Of a stretch of 64,000 nucleotides of DNA, positions 35,701-45,359 are shown in pieces (position 1 is the stretch's first letter; the number at the start of each line of letters is the position of its first letter). The notes beneath the pieces are model-generated. The model did not search any database, was not told the origin of the DNA, and saw nothing but the letters and a program-made list of their open reading frames with translations. Made by a program: the position numbers and the translations under genes. Source of the stretch: Mytilus edulis (taxonomy: Eukaryota > Mollusca > Bivalvia > Mytilida > Mytilidae); the NCBI RefSeq assembly GCF_963676685.1, contig NC_092355.1:62965613-63029612 (forward strand), written 5' to 3'.

Positions 35701-38700
35701 CTAACCCGACTACTTTCCTTCTTTTCTTTGGATCTATGACACTATCAAACGTTCATGAAGTGTATTATTTTCATGAAAATAGTATTAGCAACGGTCACGA
35801 TTATGACTGCCACATATAGCTATTTTGTATGCTTTTCAATGTAAAAATAAAATGTTTTCCGAATTGTTTCTCAAAAAATTTACTTTTGAAATACCATCAT
35901 ACACAATGGTATATTATCCCATCGTTCTTGATTACTTCTTTTTCTACAGGTTTGATAGTGGAAACAATATTGTTGGATTCCATGATTGTCTATCGATTAA
36001 CCAAACTTGTCCCTTGTCGTATAGACTAAACAGTAATGTTGGGGAAGGAGATATTATTGATACTGAAAGTTTACGCAGTACGTCAGACAGATCGTATTAC
36101 GTGGAGTATTCAACAAGTGAAAGTATGTCAGTGTATTTTGTTATTTTTGTCCCCATAAATCAAACATATAAATGCTTACATTTGTAAGTAAGAGACCACT
36201 AATAACTGTAATAACGTTACGATTTCAAAACATCACGCACCATAGCCTATTTAAATCGTATTCAAAATAAAATTATATGCATGGATTCTATGAAACATCT
36301 GTACATTTACGGCATCTCAGTGTCATTCGGGAGTGTCATCTTCTTTTGTAACTATGAAAGTTTCATAAAATAAACAATTAGCATGGAAACATGTATACTT
36401 AACAACCACCCCCTATAAACATACTTTAATATAACAACTCTTCAAAATATGTGTTGAGGGATAAAATGTGAAAAGACGAATCACGTCCAATGTAAATACT
36501 TAGTTTGTAGATGTTAATTTTTTAGTATATATATCTATCCCGATTTACTTATCTTCATTTAAATATATATTACGTAAAAAGATGTAATATAAAAAAGAAG
36601 ATGTGGTATGATTGCCAATGAGACAACTGTCCACAAGCGTAAAACTGTTGTGTTACAGGACAAGCAAATATTGTTGTACCTTCCCCTGATTGCTCTTGAA
36701 GCTTTTACTATTACATACATCTGAAGAAATGGATTATCTTAACTTATAGGCAAAGAGAACCATGATATATTTATTATATGTACATATTCTTTAAATGCAA
36801 ACTGTCACATTAATAAAAATGCAGTTGAATATTAAATGTCGTTGGATTCTGACTTTTAAAATAGATTGTTTTGCGATGTTCGTACTGTTACACATGTACA
36901 GTGTTTGAAATATCAGTTTTCTCTAAACCAATCAGTATAGGCTTAGCGTTTATTGATACATGTCGAACAACCGAGTAGAAACACATAATATGGACTTACG
37001 AGATCGTATAAATTCACTAAGCATAATATTTTAGCAAATGAGTACTGATATCGAACTTTCAAATTATTCAAGACGCCACTTCATGTTTATGCACTACGCA
37101 CAGAAAAATGTTTTGACAATAGTCATGATTAGATACAACAAATAGCTAAAAACTAGTCAAACAATGAAAATAATAAAAGGAAGATTTCGCCTTTTTCCGA
37201 AATGTCACGCATAAACTTTGTTTCATTTCCAAAGATTGATACCATCAATTTGATTTGCATTGCATATTTCAGACAGACCTATTACTTTTTATTTACCATC
37301 TAAACCTATTACCATCCCAGATCACTTAAATGTTGACTCAATTGTGATGACAGTACCCATATATGATCCAGACTATGGAGATTATATACACGATGTAAAA
37401 CTAGACTACGACAATGAATATTTTTATTTTGATACCAAATTACGTGAGTAAAGATTTAAAATCTGTGGTGTTTATTTTACTTAAATAATGTTTTCGTTAA
37501 TTATAAAATTAAAGATAACTTGATTAATAAGTATTTATATACTGAAAAATTGCACTAAAATGAATCGCAGTATTAATACTACTCTTTGCCATAGAAATCG
37601 TACAACTACTCGAGTTCGCTGTAGGCATTTGGAGTTTATGAGAATTTTCCAAAACATGGTTTCTCAATGAAATAAACATAATAGTCCTTGAAAAATTGGT
37701 CATTATCGTGATACATAGACTGCCCGTAGAGCAGTGGTATTGACTGCGACAGCGATAATGACCTCGCCTTCGGCTCAGTCATTATCACTATCTCAGTCAA
37801 TACCACTGTCCTGTGGGCAGTCCATATATCACGATAATGACCAGTTTTTCAAGAACTATTATATAATTAATCAAGTTATCTTTAATTTTATAATTAACGA
37901 AAACATATAATAAACAACTCAACAACTTAAATATAATCATATATTAAAAACAGGAACATGTTTTATAAAAGATACATCTCTCTAAAAAGAGAAACCACGC
38001 CCCACCGGTCATTAACAGAGAAATCACGCCCCAACGGTCATTATCAGACGGAAACCACGCCCCAACGGTCATTATCAGACGGAAACCACGCCCCAACGGT
38101 CATTATCAGACGGAAACCACGCCCCACCGGTCATTAGCATGTAAAAGTTCGTTAACGACTGGTTTTCTGGTCCGTTTTTTTCTGTTAATGAACGATGGAA
38201 TTTATTACTGAAGAATAATGAATGTCATGTGACCCCTTTTAATCCAATAAGAGAATCTTACTCTCAACCGATATGAAATAAAACTAAATAATTATTTTTA
38301 AGAAGACGTATGTTTACTATTATTCATATTCATATTCAGTAATTTATTTATTATTATAGGAAGCGTTCATGTTAAGAAAACGTTACCACACGTAGTAGGA
38401 CAACACAATGCAACCTTCAACATAGTTGTGGCATTTGAAGACTCATGCTTCAATTTTGCAAGTGCAAACATTACCATTACATCATTTAATGCTGTAAGTA
38501 TGATTGTCTACGTGCTTAAGAACTTCAGGAGTTAAATCCGTGTAACATCAAATACTAAAATGCATATGTAATTCAAATGGAAATAGAAATACATGGAAGA
38601 TATCAAAGGCGCATCAAAAAAGTCAAAATTAAAAACAACAAAAGCAAACACAAACAATACCATGGTCACAAATAAAAAAAAACCAGAAGGACTTTGACAT

Positions 38701-41700
38701 TGGTGACTAATAGTCATATTTCAAAAGCAATTGTCTAGCAACATTCATCGGGAACATGGTCAAATTCAAACAGCCTTGTCGGATTACTTGTTTGTATCAG
38801 CTTGTACTCACAATCAAATGTTGACAACATATGCGTAATATATGGACTAGTATATATTTGTTTAGGGGCCAGCTGAAGGACGCCTCCGGGTGCGGGAATT
38901 TCTCGCTACATTGAAGACCTGTTGGTGATACTCTGCTGTTGTTTTTCATTTGGTCGGGTTGTTGTCTCTTTGACACATTCCTTATTTCCATTCTCAATTT
39001 TATAAGGCACTGAATCAATATATTCCCGCTTTAAACACAAGTGACTTGAAATACATGCATACTCAAGTTCGACCATCTTATCTCTAGGAGACCAAAGAAC
39101 GATAAAATAACATCAAAACAGTGTAATTACCGATAATGAGGTTGTCTGCATATTCATAGTGTGAGCCACACAATGAAGCTTCAAAAAGGTTTTAAAAAAG
39201 GGGCCTTATCTTGTGCGAAAATCAATGTTGCACTTACTAGTACACTTATTCAACAGTAGTTCTACAATAATATAACCAACGTATAACTAAAAAACAACCT
39301 ACAATCTACTTGTCCAATAACAACGCATTTCACCTCATTCTTATTTGTGGTCCTCTATGCTTTTCAACTTATACTTTTTGGGCGTTACAACTATTTCTGA
39401 TCTGGGCGTCACTGATGAGTTATAACATGAGCAACACGACGGGTGCCACATGTGAAGCAGGATGTGCCTACCCTTCCGGAGCACTTGAGATCACCCCTAT
39501 TTGTTGGAGGGGTTCGTGTTGCTTATTCTTTAGTTTTCTATGTTGTGTCATGTGCACTATCGTTTGTCTGTTTGTCTTTTTTTCATTTTTAGCCATGGCC
39601 TTGTCAGATTATTTTCGATTTATGAGTTTGGCTGTCTCTCTGGTATCTTTCGTCCCTTTTGTGTAGACGAACCGCGTCTAGCGTATCAAATTGTAAGACT
39701 GGTACCTTTGATAAATAGTATCATAAAATTTAAATGTTGATTGTTGCAGCCTCCTGAAGTGAGTGGCTTTACAGACGAACTGATAATAGACCCAACCAAA
39801 CTTTCAAATGATTCAAGATTCCACATATTCAACGTTGAAGATCCCTCAGATGATAATATATTTTGTGGTATAAAAGATACGCCTCATTTTACAGACACAT
39901 TTGTTTTAGAGATGGAAGACAACGGTATATATTGGTTTTGTGCATTATTTAAGAAACACATTAACAAAGATCCAGGCAATTAAAAAAAAATATATAAGGA
40001 CAGACCGGTCGAAACATCAAGACATACTGGATAGCATACATCTAGAACAATAATGATTTTAAACCTCTGATTGAAATAAACAAGAAATTCAAAACAACAA
40101 TTTAAACAACAACAAACAGAAAACCCTGAAGGTCAGTGGATTAATCGGATGTTGTCAATATTATGAAATTTGATGCGATTGTAATACATATGAGAGGTTT
40201 AGCTAGCTGTAAAACCAAATTTCATCCATCATTTTCTACATACGAAAATGCCTGTACCAAATAATGAATATGACCGTTGTTATCCTTTCGTTTGATGTGT
40301 TTGAGCTTTTGATTTTGTCATTTGGTTAGGGACTTTCCTTTTTTAATTTTCCTCGGAGTTCAGAATTTCTTGTGTTTTTCTTTTTTCTCGGATATAATAT
40401 GATTGGCTGTTTGATCCATATTTAAAGCAGTTATTTTTATTATCCATTTTTAGATGGTGAAGTTCCCTTGTCACTATCTTATGGTGTTTATATATCTCAA
40501 CTTGAACGATTCTCTTGTGTATGTAACAACGTATTAGAGTTTAGCGCGAGACATTTATGTATTACTGAAAATTTATTACTCAAGGGTTTTCGATATCACA
40601 AACTAGTCAAAACATTTACTAAATTTTATCATCGATATAAGGAAATAATTCGTAAATATAACTCAACATGCAGACATCTTAAACGTTCAGGTATTTTTCA
40701 TCCAATCTTTTACGGTAATATTCTTTACAAAGCACAAAAATGTCAGTATTCACCTCAAAAGCTTACAAAACCTTTAAACAGAAGGGATAAAGTTACGATA
40801 CTGTTGTCAGATCATTAAAAATTGCATATTTTGGCTTTAATATTGATTCACTTATAGGGTTTTTGTACCGGAACTAAACACATTTATTTACAAAACAGTT
40901 GATGGCATGACAATTGTGATGTTCTTCTTATATACTTTATGATATTATGATACTTAACCCCTAACGGGGGGGATTGTGCCTGATATTCATATGATGAAGA
41001 CATAATCCTTCAAGCAGTTTGCTCTAAATCTTTTACATAAGCTTTGGACTTCAAATATTTTGGCCACGAGCATCACTGAAGAGACATGTATTGTCGAAAT
41101 GCGCATCTGGTGCAGGAAAATTGGTACCGTTGATATTATTACTACCACTGGGTCGATGGCTCTGCTGGTGGACTGTTAGTCCCCGAGGGTATCACCAGCC
41201 CAGTAGCCAATACTTCGGTCGGGCATGAACATATGTACTTTGTGTGTTATAAAATTTGCTGTTGCAAAATGTTAGAAATTATTATAGATTAAGGAATGTA
41301 TCTCCCGCATGCAAAGCTTTGATTCCTTTCACGGATTTGGCTATACTTTTGGACCTTTTTCATTATTGCTCTTTATCTTTTATATAAGCTTTATAAAAAC
41401 GTTAGCAAGTAAATTTACGAATGAATTCCACTTTTTATTTATGTTTAAGTAATCACTAACACTGTTGACAAGTAAATGTGTTGTTTTACAGATGCATACT
41501 TACGTTTATCCAACCATTCATTAACCTCGAATAATTATTCATCGGAATATGAACTCAACATTTTCTGTGATGATGGTACAGACGAAACAACATTAACACT
41601 GACTGTTAAGGTTGGCTTTATGAAGACCGATCAACCAAACGATCGAATCGATACAGATAAAACAGACATACATGTTGTTATAATTGGTATATGTGCCTCT

Positions 41701-41907
41701 GTTGGTGCACTATTTGTCATTCTGTTCATCGTAGCTTTGATTCGGAATTGCCGAAGCCAACCTACAGCTAAAGAGAAGATGGAGAAGGGACTTAGCACTT
41801 CCATGTCTTCAATAGATAAAACTGCTGAGAATCCATATAATGACATGGAACAAACTGTAGATCAACAAAAGGCGTATATTGAAACGTCTGCCGACAGCAA
41901 ACATTAA
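23722..41907 (+). CDS. Gene B: SUEL lectin/TSP1/cadherin-like membrane receptor (complete)
   Basis: Thirteen exons join to 772 codons plus stop: 23722-23794, 24964-25212, 27410-27580, 28551-28817, 31027-31200, 32724-32789, 33045-33212, 35241-35322, 35950-36122, 37273-37443, 38360-38493, 39750-39924, 41492-41907. Residues: signal peptide 1-24, lectin 25-107, TSP1 108-164, lectin-like 165-253, TSP1 254-311, linker 312-333, CCG-W domain 334-474, cadherin-like repeats 475-576 and 577-680, helix about 696-718, tail 719-772. Introns over 300 bp carry repeats at 25320-25480, 28905-30500, 31258-31450, 32141-32668, 33373-33965, 34070-34860, 35090-35225, 36592-36640, 37488-38144, 38850-39003, 39340-39712 and 40150-41225; 27581-28550 and 35323-35949 show nothing I recognise, and 23795-24963 only an A run (24138-24159) and a short repeat scrap at 23908. 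The tail is shorter than in A and C. Confidence 0.9.
24964..25212 (+). CDS. Gene B exon 2: first SUEL-type lectin domain
   Basis: Between TTTGCATTCCAG and GTATGT. Encodes 83 residues with AQLTCSE, GICIHNETF, ICNGKTNC, NSNIGSSCG and LQVECGC: the Gal_Lectin layout (C, C, C-NGK-x-x-C, SSCG, VxYxC). YGR is replaced by YTN and DPC by SSC, so the usual rhamnose/galactose contacts are not conserved. Confidence 0.9.
27410..27580 (+). CDS. Gene B exon 3: first TSP1 repeat
   Basis: Between TATTTTATAG and GTGAGT. Encodes NGGWSDWNTSASCQVTCGG and ends CNTNNCI. CQVTCG keeps the O-fucosylation consensus, and NVTRTC is a glycosylation sequon. Phase 1 at both ends. Confidence 0.9.
28551..28817 (+). CDS. Gene B exon 4: second SUEL-type lectin-like domain
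   Basis: Follows CAATTTTGTAG (same acceptor text as gene A) and ends before GTAAGT. Encodes ACLDTPINWNCTNGYIEVNK, CNNRTTC, TFGVSC and YVYTC. About nine Cys in the lectin pattern. Very close to gene A 5628-5894. Confidence 0.9.
28905..30500 (-). mobile_element. Penelope-like element, 3' part with tail, in gene B intron
   Basis: Minus-strand element. The tail at 28905-29830 begins (reverse strand) at GGAATGTGTCAAAGCGACAA and includes the GAGATCTCAACCCTCTCCC and GGCACAATCCCTCCCG landmarks. The coding remnant is at 29839-30309, with upstream sequence to about 30450 broken by a frameshift near 30310. Best-preserved tail copy in the window. Confidence 0.7.
29839..30309 (-). pseudogene. Penelope-like reverse transcriptase palm/thumb remnant
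   Basis: A 156-codon open stretch reads GTYCAPLIADMFLYCYK, FRYLDDMLALNND (YxDD-type catalytic box), CPFLDLDIYI, YDKRDDFLFPIVNYPFLDG and SYGVYIYKRARFARVCNN. It ends in the thumb; the fingers are absent and the frame shifts just upstream. Reverse transcriptase identity is clear; assignment to Penelope-like rather than another group is from memory. Confidence 0.7.
31027..31200 (+). CDS. Gene B exon 5: second TSP1 repeat
   Basis: Between ATTTAACAG and GTAAGT. Encodes AVWDDWSSWSKCTKSCGSG, then RQCLNQMNTTDG and ends CNTELCP. It has the WxxWxxW tract and CxxSCG O-fucosylation consensus. Six Cys. Confidence 0.9.
31258..31450 (+). mobile_element. CGCCAGACGCGCG-type dispersed element
   Basis: ATAGTTATCAAAGGTACC, CGCCAGACGCGCGTTTCGTT, CATCAGTGACGCTCAGATCA and GAGAGCATTGAGGACTC in the same order as at 9172. 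It begins about 57 bases after the gene B exon 5 donor. Confidence 0.65.
32141..32668 (+). mobile_element. MITE-like element, copy 1 (one palindrome arm lost)
   Basis: Shares order and text with 33373-33965: TATCTTACCTCC, a ~71-base internal duplication (GTAGTGGTGTT...GTCCCTTTATA twice), GAAGAAATTGATGATT, AAGATAGTCGGTAAGATAAA and the end ATATACCGTATTAGGTCACT. The left palindrome arm present in copy 2 is missing after GATAAATTCG. Confidence 0.7.
32724..32789 (+). CDS. Gene B exon 6: short linker
   Basis: Between TTTCTTTTCAG and GTAATA; 66 bases, encoding CHDNKFQYTSIQSDLKADNS. Two codons shorter than in A and C, and lacking their LPKP motif. Placed by phase and position. Confidence 0.75.
33045..33212 (+). 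CDS. Gene B exon 7: CCG-W domain, part 1
   Basis: Between GTATTTCAG and GTATAC. Encodes GYLMLNGIYTLTCCGRIKMW, EIIPVNTG, IMRKTS and CVGSNQINIS. Same hallmarks as 8521-8688 and 51235-51402. It is flanked on both sides by copies of the same MITE-like element. Confidence 0.85.
33373..33965 (+). mobile_element. MITE-like element, copy 2 (full palindrome)
   Basis: Second copy of the element at 32141. It retains a terminal palindrome: 33824-33865 (GTTACATAGTGTGCTAGTGA...) pairs with 33922-33963 (...TCATTAGTACACTATGTAAC), with CCATATG inner repeats between. Confidence 0.75.
34070..34410 (+). mobile_element. CGCCAGACGCGCG-type dispersed element (decayed)
   Basis: AGTAATCAAAGGTACCAGGA, CACCAGACGCACAATTCG, AAGAGCATTGATGACCC, GCCTGGGATAAGAAAATCC and GGTGATACCCTTGGGGAACG. 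Several CpG positions have decayed to TpG/CpA, suggesting an old copy. Confidence 0.6.
34607..34860 (+). mobile_element. CGCCAGACGCGCG-type dispersed element
   Basis: ATAGATACCAGGATTAAAAT, CGCCAGACGCGCGTTTCGTC, CACCAGTGACAGTCG, AAGTTGAAGAGCGTTGAGGA, followed by decayed CTTAGTTTTTC. Distinct start (CATAGATAGATACC) from the 9172 subtype. Confidence 0.65.
35090..35225 (+). repeat. Dispersed repeat close to a gene B exon
   Basis: TTCGTGTTGTTTATTCTTTA, TTGTGTCATGTGTACTATTG, TTTGTCTGTTTTTT and AGCCATGGCGTTTGACTGTC match 39500-39650. The upstream module ATCACCCTTAGTTTTTGGTG at 35070 belongs to it. It ends about 15 bases before the exon acceptor at 35240 and so may supply part of the pyrimidine tract. 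Confidence 0.6.
35241..35322 (+). CDS. Gene B exon 8: CCG-W domain, part 2
   Basis: An 82-base exon after TTTTTTTTAACAG. Encodes KDLRKSNQFNVSEDKRIVIT, then GDIIGW with the Trp codon split TG|GTAGGT (phase 2, ordinary GT donor). The A and C counterparts have the same length and phase but a GC donor. Confidence 0.85.
35950..36122 (+). CDS. Gene B exon 9: CCG-W domain, part 3
   Basis: Follows TTTCTACAG and ends before GTATGT. Encodes FDSGNNIVGFHDC, CPLSYRL, EGDIIDTESL and YVEYSTSE. More divergent from A and C than they are from each other. Confidence 0.85.
37273..37443 (+). CDS. Gene B exon 10: cadherin-like repeat 1, first half
   Basis: Between GCATATTTCAG and GTGAGT. Encodes ITIPDHLNVDSIVMTVPIYD, PDYGDYIHDVKLDYDNEYFY and FDTKL. 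Cadherin-like strand pattern with DPDYGD, degenerate calcium sites. A foldback element begins 45 bases after the donor. Confidence 0.85.
37488..37906. repeat. Nested foldback element in gene B intron
   Basis: Outer arms 37488-37528 and 37866-37906 are 41-base perfect reverse complements (ATGTTTTCGTTAATTATAAA and its complement). Inner arms at about 37679-37745 and 37796-37862 pair imperfectly (TGGTCATTATCGTGATA, GACTGCCC). The centre has a small hairpin around CTCGCCTTCGGCTCAG. No coding capacity. Confidence 0.85.
37991..38144 (+). repeat. 31-bp minisatellite, five units
   Basis: Five head-to-tail copies of GAAACCACGCCCCAACGGTC plus ATTATCAGACG, period 31; the first and last units have CACCGG in place of CAACGG. 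GC-rich against the AT-rich background and 85 bases downstream of the foldback. Confidence 0.85.
38360..38493 (+). CDS. Gene B exon 11: cadherin-like repeat 1, second half
   Basis: Follows TTATTATAG, ends GCT before GTAAGT (phase 0). Encodes SVHVKKTLPHVVG, FNIVVAFEDSCFNFASANIT and FNA. The first Cys of the A/C pattern (LTC/FTC) is Val here while DSCFN is kept, leaving an unpaired Cys. Confidence 0.85.
38850..39003 (+). repeat. Penelope-like tail end fragment in gene B intron
   Basis: GGGGCCAGCTGAAGGACGCC, TTGAAGACCTGTTGGTGATA, GGTCGGGTTGTTGTCTCTTT and TTCCATTCTCAATTTTATAA: the last ~150 bases of the tail seen at 16490-16640. Confidence 0.65.
39340..39712 (+). repeat. Composite repeat ending with CGCCAGACGCGCG-type end
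   Basis: Begins GTCCTCTATGCTTTTCAAC with GGGCGTCACTGATGAG, then GAGCAACACGACGGGTGCCA, TTCCGGAGCACTTGAGATCA, AGCCATGGCC and CTCTCTGGTATCTTTCGTCC, and closes with TAGACGAACCGCGTCTAGCG and CTGGTACCTTTGATAA. It looks like one repeat inserted into another. It ends about 37 bases before the exon at 39750. Confidence 0.6.
39750..39924 (+). CDS. Gene B exon 12: cadherin-like repeat 2, first half
   Basis: Follows GATTGTTGCAG in phase 0. Encodes PPEVSGFTDELIIDPTKLSN, FHIFNVEDPSDDN and TFVLEMEDN before GTATAT. Matches 18270-18444 and 56663-56837. Confidence 0.85.
40150..40385 (+). repeat. Dispersed repeat (GGGACTTTCC type)
   Basis: AAATTTGATGCGATTGTAAT, GAGAGGTTTAGC, TTTTGATTTTGTCATTTGG, GGGACTTTCC and TTTTCCTCGGAGTTCAG. 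Related copies: 46140-46330, 51460-51680, 60375-60500 (plus) and 62810-62950 (minus). Class unknown. Confidence 0.6.
40442..40818 (+). pseudogene. Penelope-like reverse transcriptase C-terminal remnant
   Basis: Reads YPFLDGEVPLSLSYGVYISQ, ERFSCVCNNVLEF, LCITENLLLKGFRYHKLVKT, NSTCRHLKRSG and HPIFYGNILYK to a stop at 40816. The thumb and C-terminal part only; the catalytic palm is missing. It continues the protein at 29839-30309 and is followed by its tail (40819-41035). No GIY-YIG motif seen. Confidence 0.65.
40819..41225 (+). mobile_element. Penelope-like tail start plus CGCCAGACGCGCG-type block
   Basis: 40819-41035 has CTTATAGGG, CAGTTGATGGCATGACA, ACCCCTAACGGGGGGGATTG and CATATGATGAAGACATAATC, as at 29420-29580 (opposite strand). 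41040-41225 has CATCACTGAAGAGACATG, GCGCATCTGG and CACTGGGTCGATGGCTCTGC with CCCCGAGGGTATCACCAGCC. Confidence 0.6.
41492..41907 (+). CDS. Gene B exon 13: cadherin-like end, transmembrane helix, tail
   Basis: Follows TGTTTTACAG, ends TAA at 41905-41907. Encodes DAYLRLSNH, YELNIFCDDGTDET and a stalk, then helix HVVIIGICASVGALFVILFI and a 54-residue tail. Of the A/C tail motifs only a YxxPhi site is kept (YNDM, 41836-41847, in NPYNDMEQ); the later IPTD...YENT segment is replaced by QQKAYIETSADSKH. Confidence 0.9.
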
Positions 41908-42037
41908 AATAAAAATGATTGATCATTTCATATTCGACCCAGAGAAGAGATGACCTATTATAGACTTTTAAATTAATGTAATTTTCCCAAAACATTTATG
42001 ATAATTGCCCTCTTTTATTGTTTTCAATATTTGCTGT

Positions 42038-42043
42038 AATAAA
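42038..42043 (+). other. Candidate polyadenylation signal of gene B
   Basis: AATAAA about 130 bases after the stop codon, in TTGCTGTAATAAATATTTTA, followed by T-rich and TG-containing sequence. Confidence 0.55.
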
Positions 42044-43329
42044 TATTTTATTGCATTATTAATTTTTGAATGCAAGTGTTTTCGTAAAGATGTATTTACT
42101 GAGTTTTACGATTATTCTGGCGCAACATGATGTTCAGATCAACATTAAAACCCAGGACACTTTATATCCCACTAGAAATATTCAGGCAACAAATCGCGGG
42201 GAGGAGAAAGACAAAATCGTTACAAATTGAATCATTTGAGTTGATATTTTACTCAAATTATAGGTTGCAATTGAATTAAAACAGAAAGAACATGAAGATT
42301 GATAAAAACGATTAATCATATTAAAATAAACCAGACAAGATTATAGAACAATTTAGACAGAAATAGACAAAATTTAGATAGAAAAGGGCAGATAATAAGT
42401 CAAGATTTTGGGTAGGTTGTCAATGACAAAACTATGCATCAAGGACCAACGGATGTAAATGTACGCAATATTAACTCACTGTACGGCTTTCAAAAGTTTA
42501 CCGTTGAAGCTATACACGTCTCGACATGACTAAATGAAAAAGAGTTCAAGCGAGAAAACCACCAAATGATTTGTGCACAAATACGAAAAAAACACTAGAC
42601 GGCTACCAGATTCAACCTCTGAAATACAGGCTCCTGGACTAGTACATGTTGGCACAGAATATGATAAGGTTAGACATGTTTGCGAACGTGCACTATTAAC
42701 ATTTTAAGGTAGTGTTACTACAGTTCAAGATAAAAGCAAACTGTAAAAATCAACAGAAAACGGCTTGACTCATAATATAAACATAAAACACACACAACAT
42801 ATTACAAACTAAAAGACTAAAGACGGAGGCCCAATGTAAAAAAAATATTTGTTACATTTTTTACTTAAAGCTAGTTATACATGTTATATGAAAATTGTGA
42901 CTTATTAATAAGCTATTTTGCAAAGACAATAATGTTTCACCCAATATTTTAATTGAAAACAGTAATAGCATATAATATCAACATGACTTTCTACAAGAGA
43001 ACAAATCCTGAAGTTATACACAGGAAAATATATAAACAGTTCTACCACAAAAAATATCAGGAACAGTTGTACCCTACAGCAAATGCCGATAATGATACTC
43101 TAGAACTTCTGGAGATTGTTTAACCTAGAAAATATCATAATTGTTCTATTGTATGTGGAGTTAGTGAAGGTGTAATGAAAATTTCATACATTTGTCACAT
43201 TTATCACAGCCATGAAATAGCTTTTAATTTGTTATTCATTTTAGTATCAAGGGTTGTGTATTGCTTCTCTATTGATTTGGTATCATCTGTCATGGTGCTC
43301 ACAAACGTTTAAAATCGTACCATCAGTGT

Positions 43330-43440
43330 TATGTTCTTAATGAGGTTGATTTGGTTCCATCATACGATGTTTATATATCCAAACTTGTTTGTTATGCCCG
43401 TGTGTGTAGTAATTGTTGAAATTATCAAATCAGAGATTTC
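43330..43440 (+). pseudogene. Penelope-like reverse transcriptase fragment
   Basis: Reads LNEVDLVPSYDVYISKLVCY then ARVCSNC, matching the PSYGVYISxLxRYxRVC stretch of the other fragments (30000, 40470, 61770). Only about 35 codons survive. Confidence 0.5.
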
Positions 43441-43739
43441 GTTACCATAAATTACTTATAACATTTATTAAATTCTTTCACAGATACAGATATACGCTTA
43501 GTAAATTCGTCCTTACCTGTTGAAAAATTTATTTAAAACAGTATTTCACGTCCAAAATGTTGCTGCAATAGTGTACTAAAAGTTCAGCAATCACTTTGTA
43601 ATCCGTGCATGTAAACTCAAATCTTTGAACAAACCAGTTACTAAATGTTATCCTATTATTATTGAAATAATATTTTTTAATATTGTTTAAATTTGCACAG
43701 GATTTTGTCATCAAACACAAATCCAACTAACGACTTTTG

Positions 43740-44100
43740 GTAATCTTTGTTGCTCAGGAAAGGTTAGCAGGTCCTGGTCCATATGTGGCACCCTTCGTGT
43801 TGTTTGTGTTAGTACAAACCCAATACAAAAAGTCTAATTCGGTACGTCACATTTGGGAAAAGAGGACGGGATTGCAGTTTGGAACACAACCGGTATCAGC
43901 TGTGAAACGGATATTCCATATCGTTCAACCGACTCGTGTTGCCGCCTATAAAATTTACGAAGGATTGATTTTAACTTCACCACTTAGAACTCTTGGTTTA
44001 AAAGCTTCCGTGTTAACATTAACCTTCTATCAAGGGATGTATGGTAGCAAATAAAAGCCCCCATGAATATAGCATCAGCTGGGAGATATATACACTCAGT
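43740..44100 (+). repeat. Dispersed repeat carrying a 105-codon open frame
   Basis: The open frame 43737-44054 (with GPGPYVAPFVLFVLVQTQYK and FHIVQPTRVAAYKIYEG) matches no protein I know. The nucleotide text (CAGGTCCTGGTCCATATGTG, AACGGATATTCCATATCGTT, GAACTCTTGGTTTAAAAGCT, GGGAGATATATACACTC) resembles, from memory, a repeat seen in many bivalve transcripts. I therefore call it a repeat, not a gene. Confidence 0.5.
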
Positions 44101-45320
44101 TGAATTTAACTTATTCTGAAGTCAAACCTACTTAAACAAAGATTTAAATAGGATTAAGACATAAAATGTTATTACTAATTTAGTCTCTCACACAAACAAA
44201 AATAATTTTCTATACCTTAGTAATAAGCAAAAAAATGATTTAAAAATATCTAATTTATTATAATTTACCAAAAAAAAAAACATTTTGTAGTAAAATTTTT
44301 AACAATACTTTAGACATTCTTATATATTTTGTTATTGTACTACGGTAAATCAATGTATTCATGTCTTTATTTTTTTACTATTTTACTGTGTCTATATGCC
44401 ATTTCGTGCTTCTTTGTTACAAATTTGTATTTTTTTTAGTGATTGAAATTATAACACAATATTGACGGCTGTATTTTTAACATTTTTGCCTGATATGTAA
44501 GATTGTTTTGATGCGCCTATCATAAAGTTAGCGATTTAGCCAGCTATACAATGTAGTTGTTGTATTCCATGCTTAAGAAACAAAGTTTTCAATTTAAATT
44601 CTTTATAATCGTTTGTAAATTATTCACTCTTGTTAACTAGTGCGTTTTTAAGTAGCCAATGAGATCATATCTGAACTGTTTTCACATTATCCGTTCCTCC
44701 AACAACTATTCCGTATTTTTCTCAAAATCATACGAAACAAAACGACTGTATCTCTGGTAAGAACTTGAGAGTAATGGCTCTGTAACATATGAGTACTGTT
44801 TGGATCAGTCACCATCATATGTTCAAATTGTTTGCTCATTTGCACAAAAGTGACATTTAGTGAATTAAGTTAACATGTTTCATCACCGATTTATAAAGTA
44901 TAACAGAACACTATGACTTTATATTAGACAACAACCATGTGATAAGTAGATATGTATAGTCTTTTTTTTTTTAAATTAACAACAAATATAAATATTGTTC
45001 CCCGGTACATCTGAATTGCGTGTGATGTTAACATAAACACGTACAATTCTTTGAATACATAAATCTTTTTTATTTTATTTGTGTATAAACCCAACATTAG
45101 TATGAACAGATATGTCAAAAATACAGAACTCTAAAGAAAATTAGATAAAAAAGAACGAATGAAAAGTACAAAACATATTTCTAACTTAAAACGGGAATTT
45201 TTTCAGACAAAATCATTTTGTTCATGTCATTAAAATGTAGGAAAACCTTATGCTAATGCAATTTTAATTGTTTTGTTTTTTTCTAAACAAAGGCCTTTGT
45301 TTATAGCATATGTCCTGGTT

Positions 45321-45359
45321 GAATCCTCTTCTTCCGGGTTTCCACATATAACGACAATA
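45321..45359 (+). promoter_or_regulatory. Conserved leader block upstream of gene C ATG
   Basis: GAATCCTCTTCTTCCGGGTTTC, with CTTCCGGG starting 29 bases before the ATG, aligns with the blocks before genes B and D. See 23683 for alternatives. Confidence 0.45.

Larger units (their letters stand above)
41908..45359. other. Intergenic region between genes B and C
   Basis: Contains the gene B 3' UTR (AATAAA at 42038), a decayed dispersed repeat at about 42330-42830 (CAGAATATGATAAGGTTAGA, ACATGTTTGCGAACG), a Penelope fragment (43330-43440) and a dispersed repeat (43740-44100). From 44100 to 45300 I see only AT-rich sequence. Confidence 0.55.

Noticed and set aside
39310-39666. 118-codon open frame with hydrophobic segments
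   Set aside because: It is a composite of two dispersed repeats; the same text occurs at 35090 and in reverse at 6020 and 25320.
43737-44054. 105-codon open frame as a small host gene
   Set aside because: No domain or homologue recognised, and its nucleotide text resembles a dispersed bivalve repeat extending past the stop codon.
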